A DNA stretch of 64,000 bases from Aliihoeflea sp052435735. GTDB taxonomy: Bacteria; Pseudomonadota; Alphaproteobacteria; Rhizobiales; Rhizobiaceae. The notes under the pieces were generated by a model. It worked only from the letters and a program-made list of their open reading frames with translations. It did no database searches and was not told the DNA's origin. The stretch lies in the NCBI GenBank assembly GCA_052435735.1, contig JBQVNB010000017.1, forward strand, positions 1-64,000, in the 5' to 3' direction. Shown here piece by piece: positions 35,228 to 44,100 of this stretch; position 1 is the first letter of the stretch, and every line of letters starts with the position of its first letter. The position numbers and the translations under genes are program-made.

Positions 35228-37237
35228 TTGAACCAGCTCCTTGCCGACATCGTCGGCGCCGCGCAGATCCGCATTCTTCTCCTGGAAGACAGTCATATCG
35301 ACGCCGAGCTGATCCAGCATGAGTTGGGGAAGATCGGCATGCCGGTCGAGATCGTGGGAGCGAGCCGCAAGCGCGAATTCGAAGCGGCGATCGATGCGGG
35401 CGAGTACGACCTCATCATCGCCGATTATTCGCTGCCCGATTTCGATGGGATGGCGGCCTTCAAGCTGGCGGAGGGCCGGTTTCCCGGCGTGCCGTTCATC
35501 TTCGTCTCTGGCGTCGCCGGAGAGCAGTTCGCGACCGAGGCGGTGCGTGCCGGTGCGACGGACTACGTCACCAAGAAGGATCTCGACCGGATACCGATGG
35601 TGGTCCGGCGCGCACTCGATGAGGCGCGGGAGAAGCGCGAGCGGGCGCGCGCCGTCAACGCGCTGGCCGAAAGCGAGAACCGGTTCCGCAACCTCGCCGA
35701 CAGTGCGCCTGCACTGATCTGGTCGGTAGATGCCGAAGGGCGCATCAAGTTTGCCAACCGGAAATTTGCGGCCGAGTATGGCGAGGCGGCAGACATCGTC
35801 AGCGAGGGCTGGCGCTCGATCGTCCATGCGGACGACATTGCCGCGTTCGAGGCAGCGTTTCGTGCCGCTTTCGAAGAACGCGCGCCCTTTCGCGCCGAAA
35901 TTCGCACGCTGAGGAGCGGCGAAATCCGCTGGCTGCGCTGCGAGGCGATCCCCCGTCACGACGCGGCGGGCAGGTTCTTCGGCTATAGTGGCTGCGCGGT
36001 CGACGTGACGGATTCCAAGCTCGCGCGCGAGATGCTCGAAGCCGAAGTGGCGCAGCGCACCGCCGAACTGCGCGAAAGCGAGGAAGCGCTGCGCCAGTCG
36101 CAGAAGATGGAAGCGATCGGCCAGCTCACCGGCGGGATCGCGCATGATTTCAACAACATGCTCGCCGGCATTCTAGGCAGCGCGGAACTCCTTCAGCGGC
36201 GGCTTTCGTCGGGCCGCAATGACGGGATCGAACGCTATCTGGAAGGGATCATCACCTCCGCGGGCCGCGCGGCCGCGCTGACGCAGCGCATGCTTGCCTT
36301 TTCGCGGCGCCAGTCGCTCGACATCAAGTCGACCCAGCTCAACGATCTCGTTCTTTCGCTCGAGGACATGCTGCGGCGTACGCTCGACGAGTCTATCCGG
36401 CTCGATCTCGACCTTGCCCGCGACGCATGCCCGGCGCTGACCGACGCCAACCAGCTCGAAAGCGCGATCCTCAACCTTGCCATCAATGCGCGCGATGCGA
36501 TGCCCGATGGCGGCGTGCTGACGATCTCGACGCGCAACAGGCGGATCGCCGGCGATGCCGCGTCGAGGGGCGGATTGGCGGCCGACGACTATGTGGTGCT
36601 GACCGTTGCCGATACAGGCACGGGCATGAGCAAGGACGTGCAGGAGAAGGCGTTCGATCCATTCTTCACGACCAAGCCGATCGGTCAGGGAACCGGGCTC
36701 GGGCTGTCGATGGTGTTCGGGTTCGCCAAACAGCTCGGCGGGCTCGCGCAGATTCATTCGCAGGAAGGCAAGGGCACGGCGATCGAGATCGTGATGCCGT
36801 GCGACGGCGAAGCGACGACCGCGGACGGGCGGCACGCCGGCAACGGCGCGACGCCGCCGCTGAAGGTCGAGGCGCAGACGGTTCTGGTGGTCGAGGACGA
36901 GGCCATCGTCCAGATGCTCGTCGTGGATGCGCTCAACGACATGGGCTTCGAGACGCTCGAAGCCTATGACGCGCCATCGGCGCTGAAGATCGTCGAGAGC
37001 GGGCGCAAGATCGACCTGATGGTTTCCGATGTCGGGCTGCCCGGCATGGATGGGCGCCAGCTTGCCGACCATGTGCGCCGGCACCTGCCCGAACTGCCGA
37101 TCCTGTTCGCGACCGGCTATGCGGAAGCAGCACGCACGCGTGCCGGCTTTCTCGGCGACAATATGGACCTGATCTCCAAGCCGTTCGACATGGGCGAGTT
37201 CGAGCGCAAGATCAGGGCGATCAGCACACGCGACTGA
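35228..37237 (+). CDS. Hybrid sensor histidine kinase (receiver-PAS-kinase-receiver)
   Basis: A 669-residue cytoplasmic protein. An N-terminal receiver (IRILLLEDSHIDAELIQHELG, IIADYSLPDFDGM) spans 15-130. A PAS domain follows at 160-280 (PALIWSVDAEGRIKFANRKF). The kinase has LTGGIAHDFNNMLAGILG (phospho-His) and an ATPase with NLAINARDAMPDGG and GTGLGLSMVFGFAKQLGG. A C-terminal receiver starts VLVVEDEAIVQMLVVDAL, with phospho-acceptor LMVSDVGLPGMDGRQL. Start TTG 35228 follows GGAGG by 9 bases and lies 1 base after the response-regulator stop. It is the last gene of the phytochrome operon. Confidence 0.92.
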   Translation: MNQLLADIVGAAQIRILLLEDSHIDAELIQHELGKIGMPVEIVGASRKREFEAAIDAGEYDLIIADYSLPDFDGMAAFKLAEGRFPGVPFIFVSGVAGEQFATEAVRAGATDYVTKKDLDRIPMVVRRALDEAREKRERARAVNALAESENRFRNLADSAPALIWSVDAEGRIKFANRKFAAEYGEAADIVSEGWRSIVHADDIAAFEAAFRAAFEERAPFRAEIRTLRSGEIRWLRCEAIPRHDAAGRFFGYSGCAVDVTDSKLAREMLEAEVAQRTAELRESEEALRQSQKMEAIGQLTGGIAHDFNNMLAGILGSAELLQRRLSSGRNDGIERYLEGIITSAGRAAALTQRMLAFSRRQSLDIKSTQLNDLVLSLEDMLRRTLDESIRLDLDLARDACPALTDANQLESAILNLAINARDAMPDGGVLTISTRNRRIAGDAASRGGLAADDYVVLTVADTGTGMSKDVQEKAFDPFFTTKPIGQGTGLGLSMVFGFAKQLGGLAQIHSQEGKGTAIEIVMPCDGEATTADGRHAGNGATPPLKVEAQTVLVVEDEAIVQMLVVDALNDMGFETLEAYDAPSALKIVESGRKIDLMVSDVGLPGMDGRQLADHVRRHLPELPILFATGYAEAARTRAGFLGDNMDLISKPFDMGEFERKIRAISTRD

Positions 37238-37243
37238 CGACCG

Positions 37244-39520
37244 CTACGAGCGCGAGGCTGCGTCGGGTGCGTCGGCGGCTTCGGGCCGGTCGATGCTCGG
37301 CTGGTCGACGATCTTTTCCGGCTTCTGCTTGCGGCGCTTGCGCGTCTTGGACGTCAACAGCGCATCGGCCTGCCCGTCGACGCCGACGTGATAGGTGACC
37401 TGCGGGAACGGGATCTCGATGCCGCGACGCTCGAAGGCGTCCTTGATCAGTTCATTGTATTTGCGGCCGATGCCCCATTGCGAGCCGGGCAGGGTCTTGA
37501 TGCGCGCACGAACGTTGATGGCCGAATCGCCGAAGAGCGTGACGCCCTGAATGTCGAGCGGTTCGAGGATCGCGGTCTTGGCGTCGGTCTGCATCAGGCC
37601 GTCGAACGCATCCTGCATCGCTGCCTTCACCTCGGCGATGTCACTGTCATAGGCCACGCCGATCTCGGCGACGTGGTAGGAAAAGCCCTTCATCGAGTTC
37701 GACACCATGTCGACCGACGAGAACGGGATCAGGTGCAGGGTGCCGTCGAGCGAGCGGATCGAGACGGAGCGGATCGTCAACCTCTCGACCACGCCCGACG
37801 TCGCGCCGACCGTGACGACATCGCCCTCGTTCATGATGTTTTCGAGCTGGATGAAGATGCCGGTGATGATGTCCTGGACGAATTTCTGCGCGCCGAAGCC
37901 GATCGCAAGACCGAGCACACCGGCGCCGGCCAGAAGCGGCGCGATGTTGATGCCGATCTGCGCGAGCGCGAGCATGACGATGAAGATGGCCAGCGCGACC
38001 GTGAAGGCGTTGCGGAACAGCGAAAGCAGCGTCTTTTCACGCGCGGTCGGCACCGTGCCGAAATTGGGGTTGAGGCGGTATTCGACCCAGGATGACATCG
38101 CCAGATAGATCAGGAAACCGACGAGCAGGATGATGACGGCCGAGATGACCGAGCCGGTGACGCGCTGCCCGCCCTCCGACGCGACCCAGCCGAGAAAGTC
38201 GATCAGGCCCCAGGCCTGCGCGATGGCGATGGCGACGCCGATCAGCGTGACGGTGCGGACCACCTGCATGACACGCGGAACGAAGGCGTGGAGGCGCGTT
38301 TCGAGCAGCGGAAGCCTTTGCTTCAGGTCGTCCGGCAGGCGCACGCCGACATGGATGAAGCGCGAGATGAACGAGATGATGACGACGCCGACGATGACTG
38401 CGAGGATCGACTGGACCGTCGCGCGCAGCATGTAGGGCAAGGCTTCGGCGGGATTGGCGAGCCAGACGATGAGGATCGCGATCAGATAGGCGATGGCGAT
38501 CATGTGCCAATAGGCGCCGAGGAAGGCGAGCGACTTCGACAAGGCGTCGTGGCGTCCGTTGTTGGCGCGCCAGGTCATGGCGTTGCGCACGGCGTGCTTG
38601 TTCTGAAGCACGATGAGGATGCCGATGACGACGGCGGTGAGCATGGCGAGGACGCGCAGCGCCTGAGCGGCGGTCGGGCTGACCATATCGGCGAGGACGG
38701 GTGCGAAGAACATGAAGGAATAGCCGAGGAGGCCGATGATGCGCGCGGCCCAGAAATACCAGTACGCTGCCGTAGTGTCGTTCATGGGCAGCGGGCGCAG
38801 CGCCGGGCCGTGCGGCTCGAAGATGGCGCGGACGACGACCTTGGTCAGTTCGACGGCGAGGAAGGCGTTGAGCAGCAGGGTCTGATTGATGCCCATGCGG
38901 CCGGTCGGACCGGTGAGGAAATAGAGCGAGATGGCATAGCCGATCGCCCAGGCGGCGGCGACCGCGGCGATATCGACCGCTGTGGCGCCGACGAGCCCCA
39001 TGATGCGGGCCAACCAGCCGCGCCCGGCGACGCGGTTGGAGATCGCCTTTTGGCCCTGGCTGGCGAAGGCGCGCAGGAAGAAATAGCTGGCGAACAGGGC
39101 GACGGCGAGGATCGCGACATTGGTCGCGACGCGCGTGATCTCGCCATAGTCGCGGGTGGATGCGGAGGAAAAGACGTCGCCGACATCGGCTCCGAGGTCG
39201 ACGACCGCGCCGACCGTCGCGGAGACGCCTTCCGCGATGTCGCGCGTGTATTCGGCGATCTGGCGCGCAATGGTCGGATCGGCGGTGCCTTCTGCGGCCT
39301 GCGCTTCGGCTTCGGCGCTGTTCTCTGCCCCGCCTGCGGCGCGCAGCCTTTCGACCAGTTCATTGCGCGCGGTCTCGTTTTCGAGAAGGCGGATGAGGTC
39401 GTCGACGCTCGCTGCGGGCGCCTCCTCGGCCGGGGCCGCTTCTGACTGCGGCGTGAACTGGGCGCTCGCGCCCCCGATGATGAGGAACAAGGCGAGGAAG
39501 GCGCAGGCAAGGATTCGCAT
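37244..39520 (-). CDS. MscS-type mechanosensitive ion channel
   Basis: A 758-residue membrane protein with a signal peptide (MRILACAFLALFLIIGGASA), a helical periplasmic region (about 30-130), many membrane helices (about 150-560) and the MscS core. The core includes the pore helix GAGVLGLAIGFGAQKFVQDIITGIFI and the beta domain GDVVTVGATSGVVERLTIRSVSIRSLDG, with LIPFSSVDMVSNSMKGF. The cytoplasmic cage domain ends in a basic tail (TRKRRKQKPEK). It is far longer than E. coli MscS (286 residues), like MscK or YnaI relatives. It ends 6 bases from the hybrid kinase gene on the other strand. Confidence 0.93.
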   Translation of the reverse strand: MRILACAFLALFLIIGGASAQFTPQSEAAPAEEAPAASVDDLIRLLENETARNELVERLRAAGGAENSAEAEAQAAEGTADPTIARQIAEYTRDIAEGVSATVGAVVDLGADVGDVFSSASTRDYGEITRVATNVAILAVALFASYFFLRAFASQGQKAISNRVAGRGWLARIMGLVGATAVDIAAVAAAWAIGYAISLYFLTGPTGRMGINQTLLLNAFLAVELTKVVVRAIFEPHGPALRPLPMNDTTAAYWYFWAARIIGLLGYSFMFFAPVLADMVSPTAAQALRVLAMLTAVVIGILIVLQNKHAVRNAMTWRANNGRHDALSKSLAFLGAYWHMIAIAYLIAILIVWLANPAEALPYMLRATVQSILAVIVGVVIISFISRFIHVGVRLPDDLKQRLPLLETRLHAFVPRVMQVVRTVTLIGVAIAIAQAWGLIDFLGWVASEGGQRVTGSVISAVIILLVGFLIYLAMSSWVEYRLNPNFGTVPTAREKTLLSLFRNAFTVALAIFIVMLALAQIGINIAPLLAGAGVLGLAIGFGAQKFVQDIITGIFIQLENIMNEGDVVTVGATSGVVERLTIRSVSIRSLDGTLHLIPFSSVDMVSNSMKGFSYHVAEIGVAYDSDIAEVKAAMQDAFDGLMQTDAKTAILEPLDIQGVTLFGDSAINVRARIKTLPGSQWGIGRKYNELIKDAFERRGIEIPFPQVTYHVGVDGQADALLTSKTRKRRKQKPEKIVDQPSIDRPEAADAPDAASRS

Positions 39521-39613
39521 CTGGAACGGAGGTCTCGATGATCGGAAGGCTGAGAGACCATAAGCATGGCGGGGCAAATGTGGAGGTCAACCCCGCCGCG
39601 ATGATTTATGGGC

Positions 39614-40444
39614 TCAACCCTTCATGCCGCCCTGCGTCAGGCCGCCGACGACGCGTTCCTGGAAGAGCGCGATGATGATCGAGATCGGCACGATGGCGAC
39701 GACGAGCGCGGCCGAGATGATGGGCCACGGGAACGAAAACTCGCCCTGATAGAGCGTGATGCCGACCGGGAGCGTGCGGCTCGACACGCGCGAGGACAGC
39801 GTCAGCGCTAGCAGGAACTCGTCCCACGCGTTGACGAAGGCGAGGATGCCGGCGGTGAAGACGCCGGGCGCCGTCAGCGGAATGACGACGTGCCAGAGCG
39901 CGCCGAGCCGCGAGCAGCCGTCGATCATCGCGGCGCTTTCAAGGTCCTTGGGGATGTCCTGGAAGAAGGAGATCAGCACCATGGTGCAGACCGGCATGGA
40001 AAGCACCGCATAGGGCAGGACGAGCGCCCACCACGTGTTCAACAATCCCACCGTGCGCATGACCTGGAAGAGCGGCACCATCAGCGAGATCAGCGGGAAC
40101 ATTGCGATCGCCATCAGCACCGACAGGATTAGGCCGGGCGCGGGCAGGCGAAGGCGCACCAGCGCGTAGGCGGCAAGCGCCGAGACTGTGACGCAGAGCA
40201 GCGTCGACAAGGTGGCGACGGCGACCGAGTTCCACATGAAGGTGAGGATCGGCTGGTCGGTGAAGACGCGGGTGTAGTTCTGGAAGGTCAGCTTGTCGGG
40301 CAGTATGGTGATCGGCAGGCGCAGGAGTTCGGCTTCGGTCTTCAGCGAGGTCAGCACGATCCAGATCGCCGGCACGAAGCCGTTGACGACGACGATGAGG
40401 CCGGCAATCAGGACCATCACGCGGGGGCGGGGGAGGCGCATCAT
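39614..40444 (-). CDS. Sugar ABC transporter permease (MalG-like)
   Basis: A 276-residue inner-membrane permease of the carbohydrate uptake type. It has six predicted membrane segments and the coupling-helix loop CTMVLISFFQDIPKDLESAAMIDGCSRLGALWHVVIPLTAPG, the EAA motif that docks on the ATPase. It ends IIALFQERVVGGLTQGGMKG, the usual tail of MalG-type permeases. It overlaps closely with the MalF-like gene upstream (2 bases between stop and start), and is last in the four-gene importer operon. Context suggests a sulfoquinovose-type substrate. Confidence 0.93.
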   Translation of the reverse strand: MMRLPRPRVMVLIAGLIVVVNGFVPAIWIVLTSLKTEAELLRLPITILPDKLTFQNYTRVFTDQPILTFMWNSVAVATLSTLLCVTVSALAAYALVRLRLPAPGLILSVLMAIAMFPLISLMVPLFQVMRTVGLLNTWWALVLPYAVLSMPVCTMVLISFFQDIPKDLESAAMIDGCSRLGALWHVVIPLTAPGVFTAGILAFVNAWDEFLLALTLSSRVSSRTLPVGITLYQGEFSFPWPIISAALVVAIVPISIIIALFQERVVGGLTQGGMKG

Positions 40445-40445
40445 C

Positions 40446-41378
40446 TCACGCCTCCTGCCGTGGGTCGCGGCGCGTGTAGCGCAAATAGCCGGCGGTCATG
40501 ACGAGAGAGACGACGAACATCAGCACCGCAAGCGCCGAACCGTAGCCGAGGTCGAGGAAGTCGATCGTCGTCTTGTGAATGTACATGGCGAGCGTCTCGG
40601 TCGAATTTCCCGGCCCGCCATTGGTCATCGCGTAGGGGATGTCGAAGGTCTGGATGGCCGTGATGGTGCGGAAGATCGCGGCGACGATGATGGCGGGCCG
40701 CAGCATCGGCAAGGTGATCTCGATGAACTGCTGCCATTTCGACGCGCCGTCGATCTCGGCCGCCTCATAGAGCGATTTGGGGATCGTCTGCAGGCCGGCG
40801 AGCAGGATCAGCGCGACGAAGCTCGACGTCTTCCAGATGATGGCGATGCAGATGGCGATGGTGGCGAGGAAGGGATCTGTGAGCCAGGCAAGCTTCGGCA
40901 GGCCGACCCACATCAGGATATTGTTGACGATGCCCTGGTTGAATTCGAAGAACCAGCGGAAGATCAGGCCCGCGAAGACCAGCGGCAGCGCCCAAGGCAA
41001 GAGCAGGCCAAGGCGCACCGGCCATTTGACCTTGAAGGGCTGGTTGGCGAGGAGCGCAAGGCCGAGGCCGACGACGATCGCGCCCGGCACGGTGACGGCG
41101 ATATAGATGAAGGTGTTGAGCGTCGTTTCCCAGAAGCGCGGGTCAGCGAGCGCCTTTTGGTAGTGCGCGAGGCCGATGAAGGGCGTGCCGAGCCATGGTT
41201 CGGTGAGGCGCAGTTGCTGGGTGGAGGTGACGAGCAGCCGGCCTATCGGGAAGAGGACGACGGCGAAGAGCAGCAGAAACGCCGGCAGGATCATCAGGAG
41301 GCCGAGTCGGCGCTCTGATTTTTCGAGGCGGGAGAGGGGGAGGGGTTTGGATGTGGCTTTACTGTTGGACGTCAGCAC
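40446..41378 (-). CDS. Sugar ABC transporter permease (MalF-like)
   Basis: A 310-residue inner-membrane permease. It has six membrane segments from GLLMILPAFLLLFAVVLFPIG to SALAVLMFVVSLVMTAGYL, and the EAA loop with AGLQTIPKSLYEAAEIDGASKWQQFIEITLPMLRP. It starts at GTG 41378. The sequence upstream is a long palindromic repeat (41383-41498) whose AGAGGGGGG end sits in the ribosome-site position, so the repeat may supply the Shine-Dalgarno. It is third in the operon after the ATPase and binding-protein genes. Confidence 0.92.
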   Translation of the reverse strand: MLTSNSKATSKPLPLSRLEKSERRLGLLMILPAFLLLFAVVLFPIGRLLVTSTQQLRLTEPWLGTPFIGLAHYQKALADPRFWETTLNTFIYIAVTVPGAIVVGLGLALLANQPFKVKWPVRLGLLLPWALPLVFAGLIFRWFFEFNQGIVNNILMWVGLPKLAWLTDPFLATIAICIAIIWKTSSFVALILLAGLQTIPKSLYEAAEIDGASKWQQFIEITLPMLRPAIIVAAIFRTITAIQTFDIPYAMTNGGPGNSTETLAMYIHKTTIDFLDLGYGSALAVLMFVVSLVMTAGYLRYTRRDPRQEA

Positions 41379-41382
41379 GAAG

Positions 41383-41498
41383 CGCCCCCCTCTGCCCTGC
41401 CGGGCATCTCCCCCGCGAGGGGGGAGATTACGCGGTTTCGGCGACGAGACTGATCTCCCCCCTTGCGGGGGAGATGGGCGGCAGCCCAGAGGGGGGCG
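41383..41498. repeat. Rhizobial-type palindromic intergenic element A
   Basis: A 116-bp inverted-repeat element. Its outer arms are CGCCCCCCTCTG (41383-41394) and CAGAGGGGGGCG (41487-41498), with inner stems of ATCTCCCCC / GGGGGAGAT. It is closely related to element C at 61204-61316. It lies between the binding-protein stop codon and the permease start. Confidence 0.85.
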
Positions 41499-41521
41499 TT
41501 CAAGCTCAACGTCTCAAATCC

Positions 41522-42781
41522 CTACTGCATGACCTCGGAAAGCCCCTGTTCGATCGCCTGGAGCGACGCCGCACCATCCTGCGTGCCGGCGAGGAAGGCG
41601 TTCATGTTGGTGCGGATGACTTCCGAGACGCGCGGATAGGCCGGGCTGACGGGGCGCGAGCGGGCGGTTTCGACGACCGGCAGCGCGTCCTCGAACCACG
41701 GATTGGCCTCCAGCACCTCGGCATCCGTGTAGACTTCGGGGAAGACCGGCATGTGCGAGGCAAGGATCGCCTGCTGCTTGGAGACTTCGGGGCTGGAGAG
41801 ATACTTGACCAGCTCGACCGCCGCTTCCTTGTTTTCCGAGAAGGCGGAGACGGCGAGCTGCCAGCCGCCGATGCAGGTGGCCGGCGTGTCGGCGGTGAAG
41901 CCGGGCAGGGTGACGACGCCGACATTGCCCTTGACCTGGCTGTCCTCGTCGTTCTGGACGCGGTTCCAGACATAACCCCAGTTCATCGCGAAGATGGCAT
42001 TGCCGGCCTGGAAATCCTGGCGGATGCGGTCGGTCGGGATTTCGGCGATGTTGGCGGGCAGTACGCCCGCTTCCTTGAAGTCGCCCCAGAGCTCGAACGG
42101 CTGTGCCGCCTGTTCGGCCGACAGTGTGATCGCCCCGCCTTCGCCGCCAAGCTCGCCGCCCGCGCCCCAGTACGGCACGAGATAGGTGCAGACCGTGCCC
42201 TCGATCGGCGCGCCGGCGGTGAGGAAACCGGCGAGGTTCGGGTTGCCCTCGGCTTCCTGAATCTTAAGCGCGGCTGCCTTCAACTCGTCCCAGGTCTTCG
42301 GCGGCTCGACGCCGTGCTTTTCCAGAAGGTCGGTGCGGTAATAGAGGAACTGCGAGTCCGCGAAATAGGGCAGCGCCATCACCTGGTCGTCGACGATGTT
42401 GGCCTCGCGATAGGCGGGCAGGTAGCGGTCCATGATCGCGTCGCGCTCGTCGCCGAGATAGTCGTCGAGCGGTTCGGCCCAGCCGGCGGCAGCCCATTGG
42501 GCGGGGCGGATGACGTCGATGAGCACCACGTCGAGTGTCGAATCCTGCGAGGCGAGGACGGTGTTGAGGTACTGCTGCTGCTGCTCGGACGTCGCGCCGC
42601 CGACTTCGATTTCGACCGTCACATCTGGGTTCTGCTCCTGATAGGCGTCGAGGATTTGGCGCATCACGTCGGGGCGCTGCTGGCCGCCGGTGAAGATGCG
42701 CAGCTCGGTCTGCGCGAAGGCCGAGCTGGCCGACATGGTCATGATCGCGGCGAGGGCGGTTCCGGTAATCAGTCTCGTCAT
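41522..42781 (-). CDS. Sugar ABC transporter substrate-binding protein (family 1)
   Basis: A 419-residue extracellular solute-binding protein with a signal peptide (MTRLITGTALAAIMTMSASSAFA). The mature protein starts TELRIFTGGQQRPDVMRQILDAYQEQNPDVTVEIEVGG. Family-1 hallmarks include VVLIDVIRPAQWAAAGWAEPLDDYL, MALPYFADSQFLYYRTDLLEKHGVEPPKTWDEL and the GWQLAVSAFSENKEAAVELVKYLSSPEVSKQQA end. Between ATPase and permease genes it gives the order ATPase-binding protein-permease-permease, as described for the sulfoquinovosyl-glycerol importer SmoEFGH of Agrobacterium. Substrate identity is inferred from the neighbouring catabolic genes. Confidence 0.93.
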   Translation of the reverse strand: MTRLITGTALAAIMTMSASSAFAQTELRIFTGGQQRPDVMRQILDAYQEQNPDVTVEIEVGGATSEQQQQYLNTVLASQDSTLDVVLIDVIRPAQWAAAGWAEPLDDYLGDERDAIMDRYLPAYREANIVDDQVMALPYFADSQFLYYRTDLLEKHGVEPPKTWDELKAAALKIQEAEGNPNLAGFLTAGAPIEGTVCTYLVPYWGAGGELGGEGGAITLSAEQAAQPFELWGDFKEAGVLPANIAEIPTDRIRQDFQAGNAIFAMNWGYVWNRVQNDEDSQVKGNVGVVTLPGFTADTPATCIGGWQLAVSAFSENKEAAVELVKYLSSPEVSKQQAILASHMPVFPEVYTDAEVLEANPWFEDALPVVETARSRPVSPAYPRVSEVIRTNMNAFLAGTQDGAASLQAIEQGLSEVMQ

Positions 42782-42832
42782 GTCTCTACTCCCTGATGTT
42801 GCGGACCCGACAAGCGGGCCGGAATGCTCTGA

Positions 42833-43921
42833 TCAAGCGGCGAGGCGGATGGCCTCGCCGGTTTCGGCGTCGAAGAAATGGGCGCGGTCGAGCGCAAGGC
42901 CGAGCGTGACGTCCTGGCCATGCTTCAGCCCGGCCTCCGGCGAAAAGCGGCCGGTGAAGCGGGCCTCGCCGACGCGGACGGTCGCCTGCGTTTCCGAACC
43001 CAGCGGCTCGACCAGCTCGACCTGGCCGGAAACGGGCGTGCGCGACGGGTCGTCATGGCCGAGCGCGACATGCTCGGGGCGCAGGCCGATGACGATGTCG
43101 CGGCCGGCGCAGGCGGCGAGATTGGCGCCGCGCGGGGTGACGTCCATGCCGGACGACAGGCGGATCACTTGCGCATCTGCCGATACGCTGGCGGGGGTCA
43201 TGTTCATCGGCGGCGCGCCGATGAAGGAGGCGACGAAGCGGTTCGCCGGGCGGTTATAGACCTCGTCCGGCGTGCCATATTGCTGGAGATGGCCGTCCTT
43301 CATGATGGCGATGCGGTCGGCGAGTGTCATCGCCTCGATCTGGTCGTGGGTGACATAGACGATGGTGGTGCCGAAGCGCTGGTGCAGCTTCTTGATCTCG
43401 ACGCGCATCTCGGCGCGCAACTGGGCGTCGAGATTTGAGAGCGGTTCGTCGAAGAGGAAGACCTTGGGGCGGCGCACGATGGCGCGGCCCATGGCGACGC
43501 GCTGCCGCTGGCCGCCCGAAAGCTGGCCGGGACGGCGCTCGAGCAGGTGCCGGATCTGGAGAATGTCGGCGGCCTCGTGCACCAGCGTCTCGATCTCGGC
43601 TTTCGACGTGCCACGCATCCTGAGGCCGAAGCCCATATTGTCGTAGACGCTCTTGTGTGGATAGAGCGCGTAATCCTGGAAGACCATGGCGATGTCGCGC
43701 TCGCGCGGCGGCATGTCGTTGACGATTGTGCCGTCGATGGCGATCTCGCCGCCGGTGATGCCTTCCAGCCCCGCGATCATGCGCAGGAGCGTGGACTTGC
43801 CGCAGCCGGACGGGCCGACGAGGACCACGAACTCGCCGTCGCGCACCGAAAGGTCCACGCCGTGGAGCACTTCGACGCGGCCATACTGCTTGACGACCTG
43901 GCGGATTTCGACGCCTGCCAC
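42833..43921 (-). CDS. Sugar ABC transporter ATP-binding protein (UgpC/MalK type)
   Basis: A 362-residue ATPase with Walker A GPSGCGKSTLL, signature LSGGQRQRVAMGRAIVR, Walker B VFLFDEPLSNLD and the switch His in VYVTHDQIEAMTLADRI. The C-terminal TOBE domain runs from residue 240, with EVYNRPANRFVASFIGAPPMN and VIGLRPEHV. GTG 43921 is preferred since GGGAGG lies 5 bases upstream. It is first in the importer operon and is divergent from the PfkB kinase gene, with an operator-like palindrome at 44010-44028 between them. Confidence 0.95.
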   Translation of the reverse strand: MAGVEIRQVVKQYGRVEVLHGVDLSVRDGEFVVLVGPSGCGKSTLLRMIAGLEGITGGEIAIDGTIVNDMPPRERDIAMVFQDYALYPHKSVYDNMGFGLRMRGTSKAEIETLVHEAADILQIRHLLERRPGQLSGGQRQRVAMGRAIVRRPKVFLFDEPLSNLDAQLRAEMRVEIKKLHQRFGTTIVYVTHDQIEAMTLADRIAIMKDGHLQQYGTPDEVYNRPANRFVASFIGAPPMNMTPASVSADAQVIRLSSGMDVTPRGANLAACAGRDIVIGLRPEHVALGHDDPSRTPVSGQVELVEPLGSETQATVRVGEARFTGRFSPEAGLKHGQDVTLGLALDRAHFFDAETGEAIRLAA

Positions 43922-44009
43922 GCACACCTCCCAAAGGGTCCTCTTTTCGGGACCATATTCGCAAGTGCGGCGCCGTCCAAGGGCACCGATCAAGGCTGAT
44001 CATGGCATG

Positions 44010-44028
44010 TCTTGTAAAAGATACAAGA
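44010..44028. promoter_or_regulatory. GntR-type operator between the importer and catabolic operons
   Basis: TCTTGTA-AAAGA-TACAAGA: a perfect 7-bp inverted repeat with a 5-bp spacer. It matches the site at 49989-50007 upstream of suyA in position-by-position layout (TCTTxTA-N5-TACAAGA). It lies in the divergent intergenic region, so it could control both operons. Confidence 0.7.
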
Positions 44029-44100
44029 CCTGTTACCGTTCATTCATCAACGGCGCTTGCAGATAGCGCAGGTCATCCGCGCGAACAGTGCGACAGGTGC

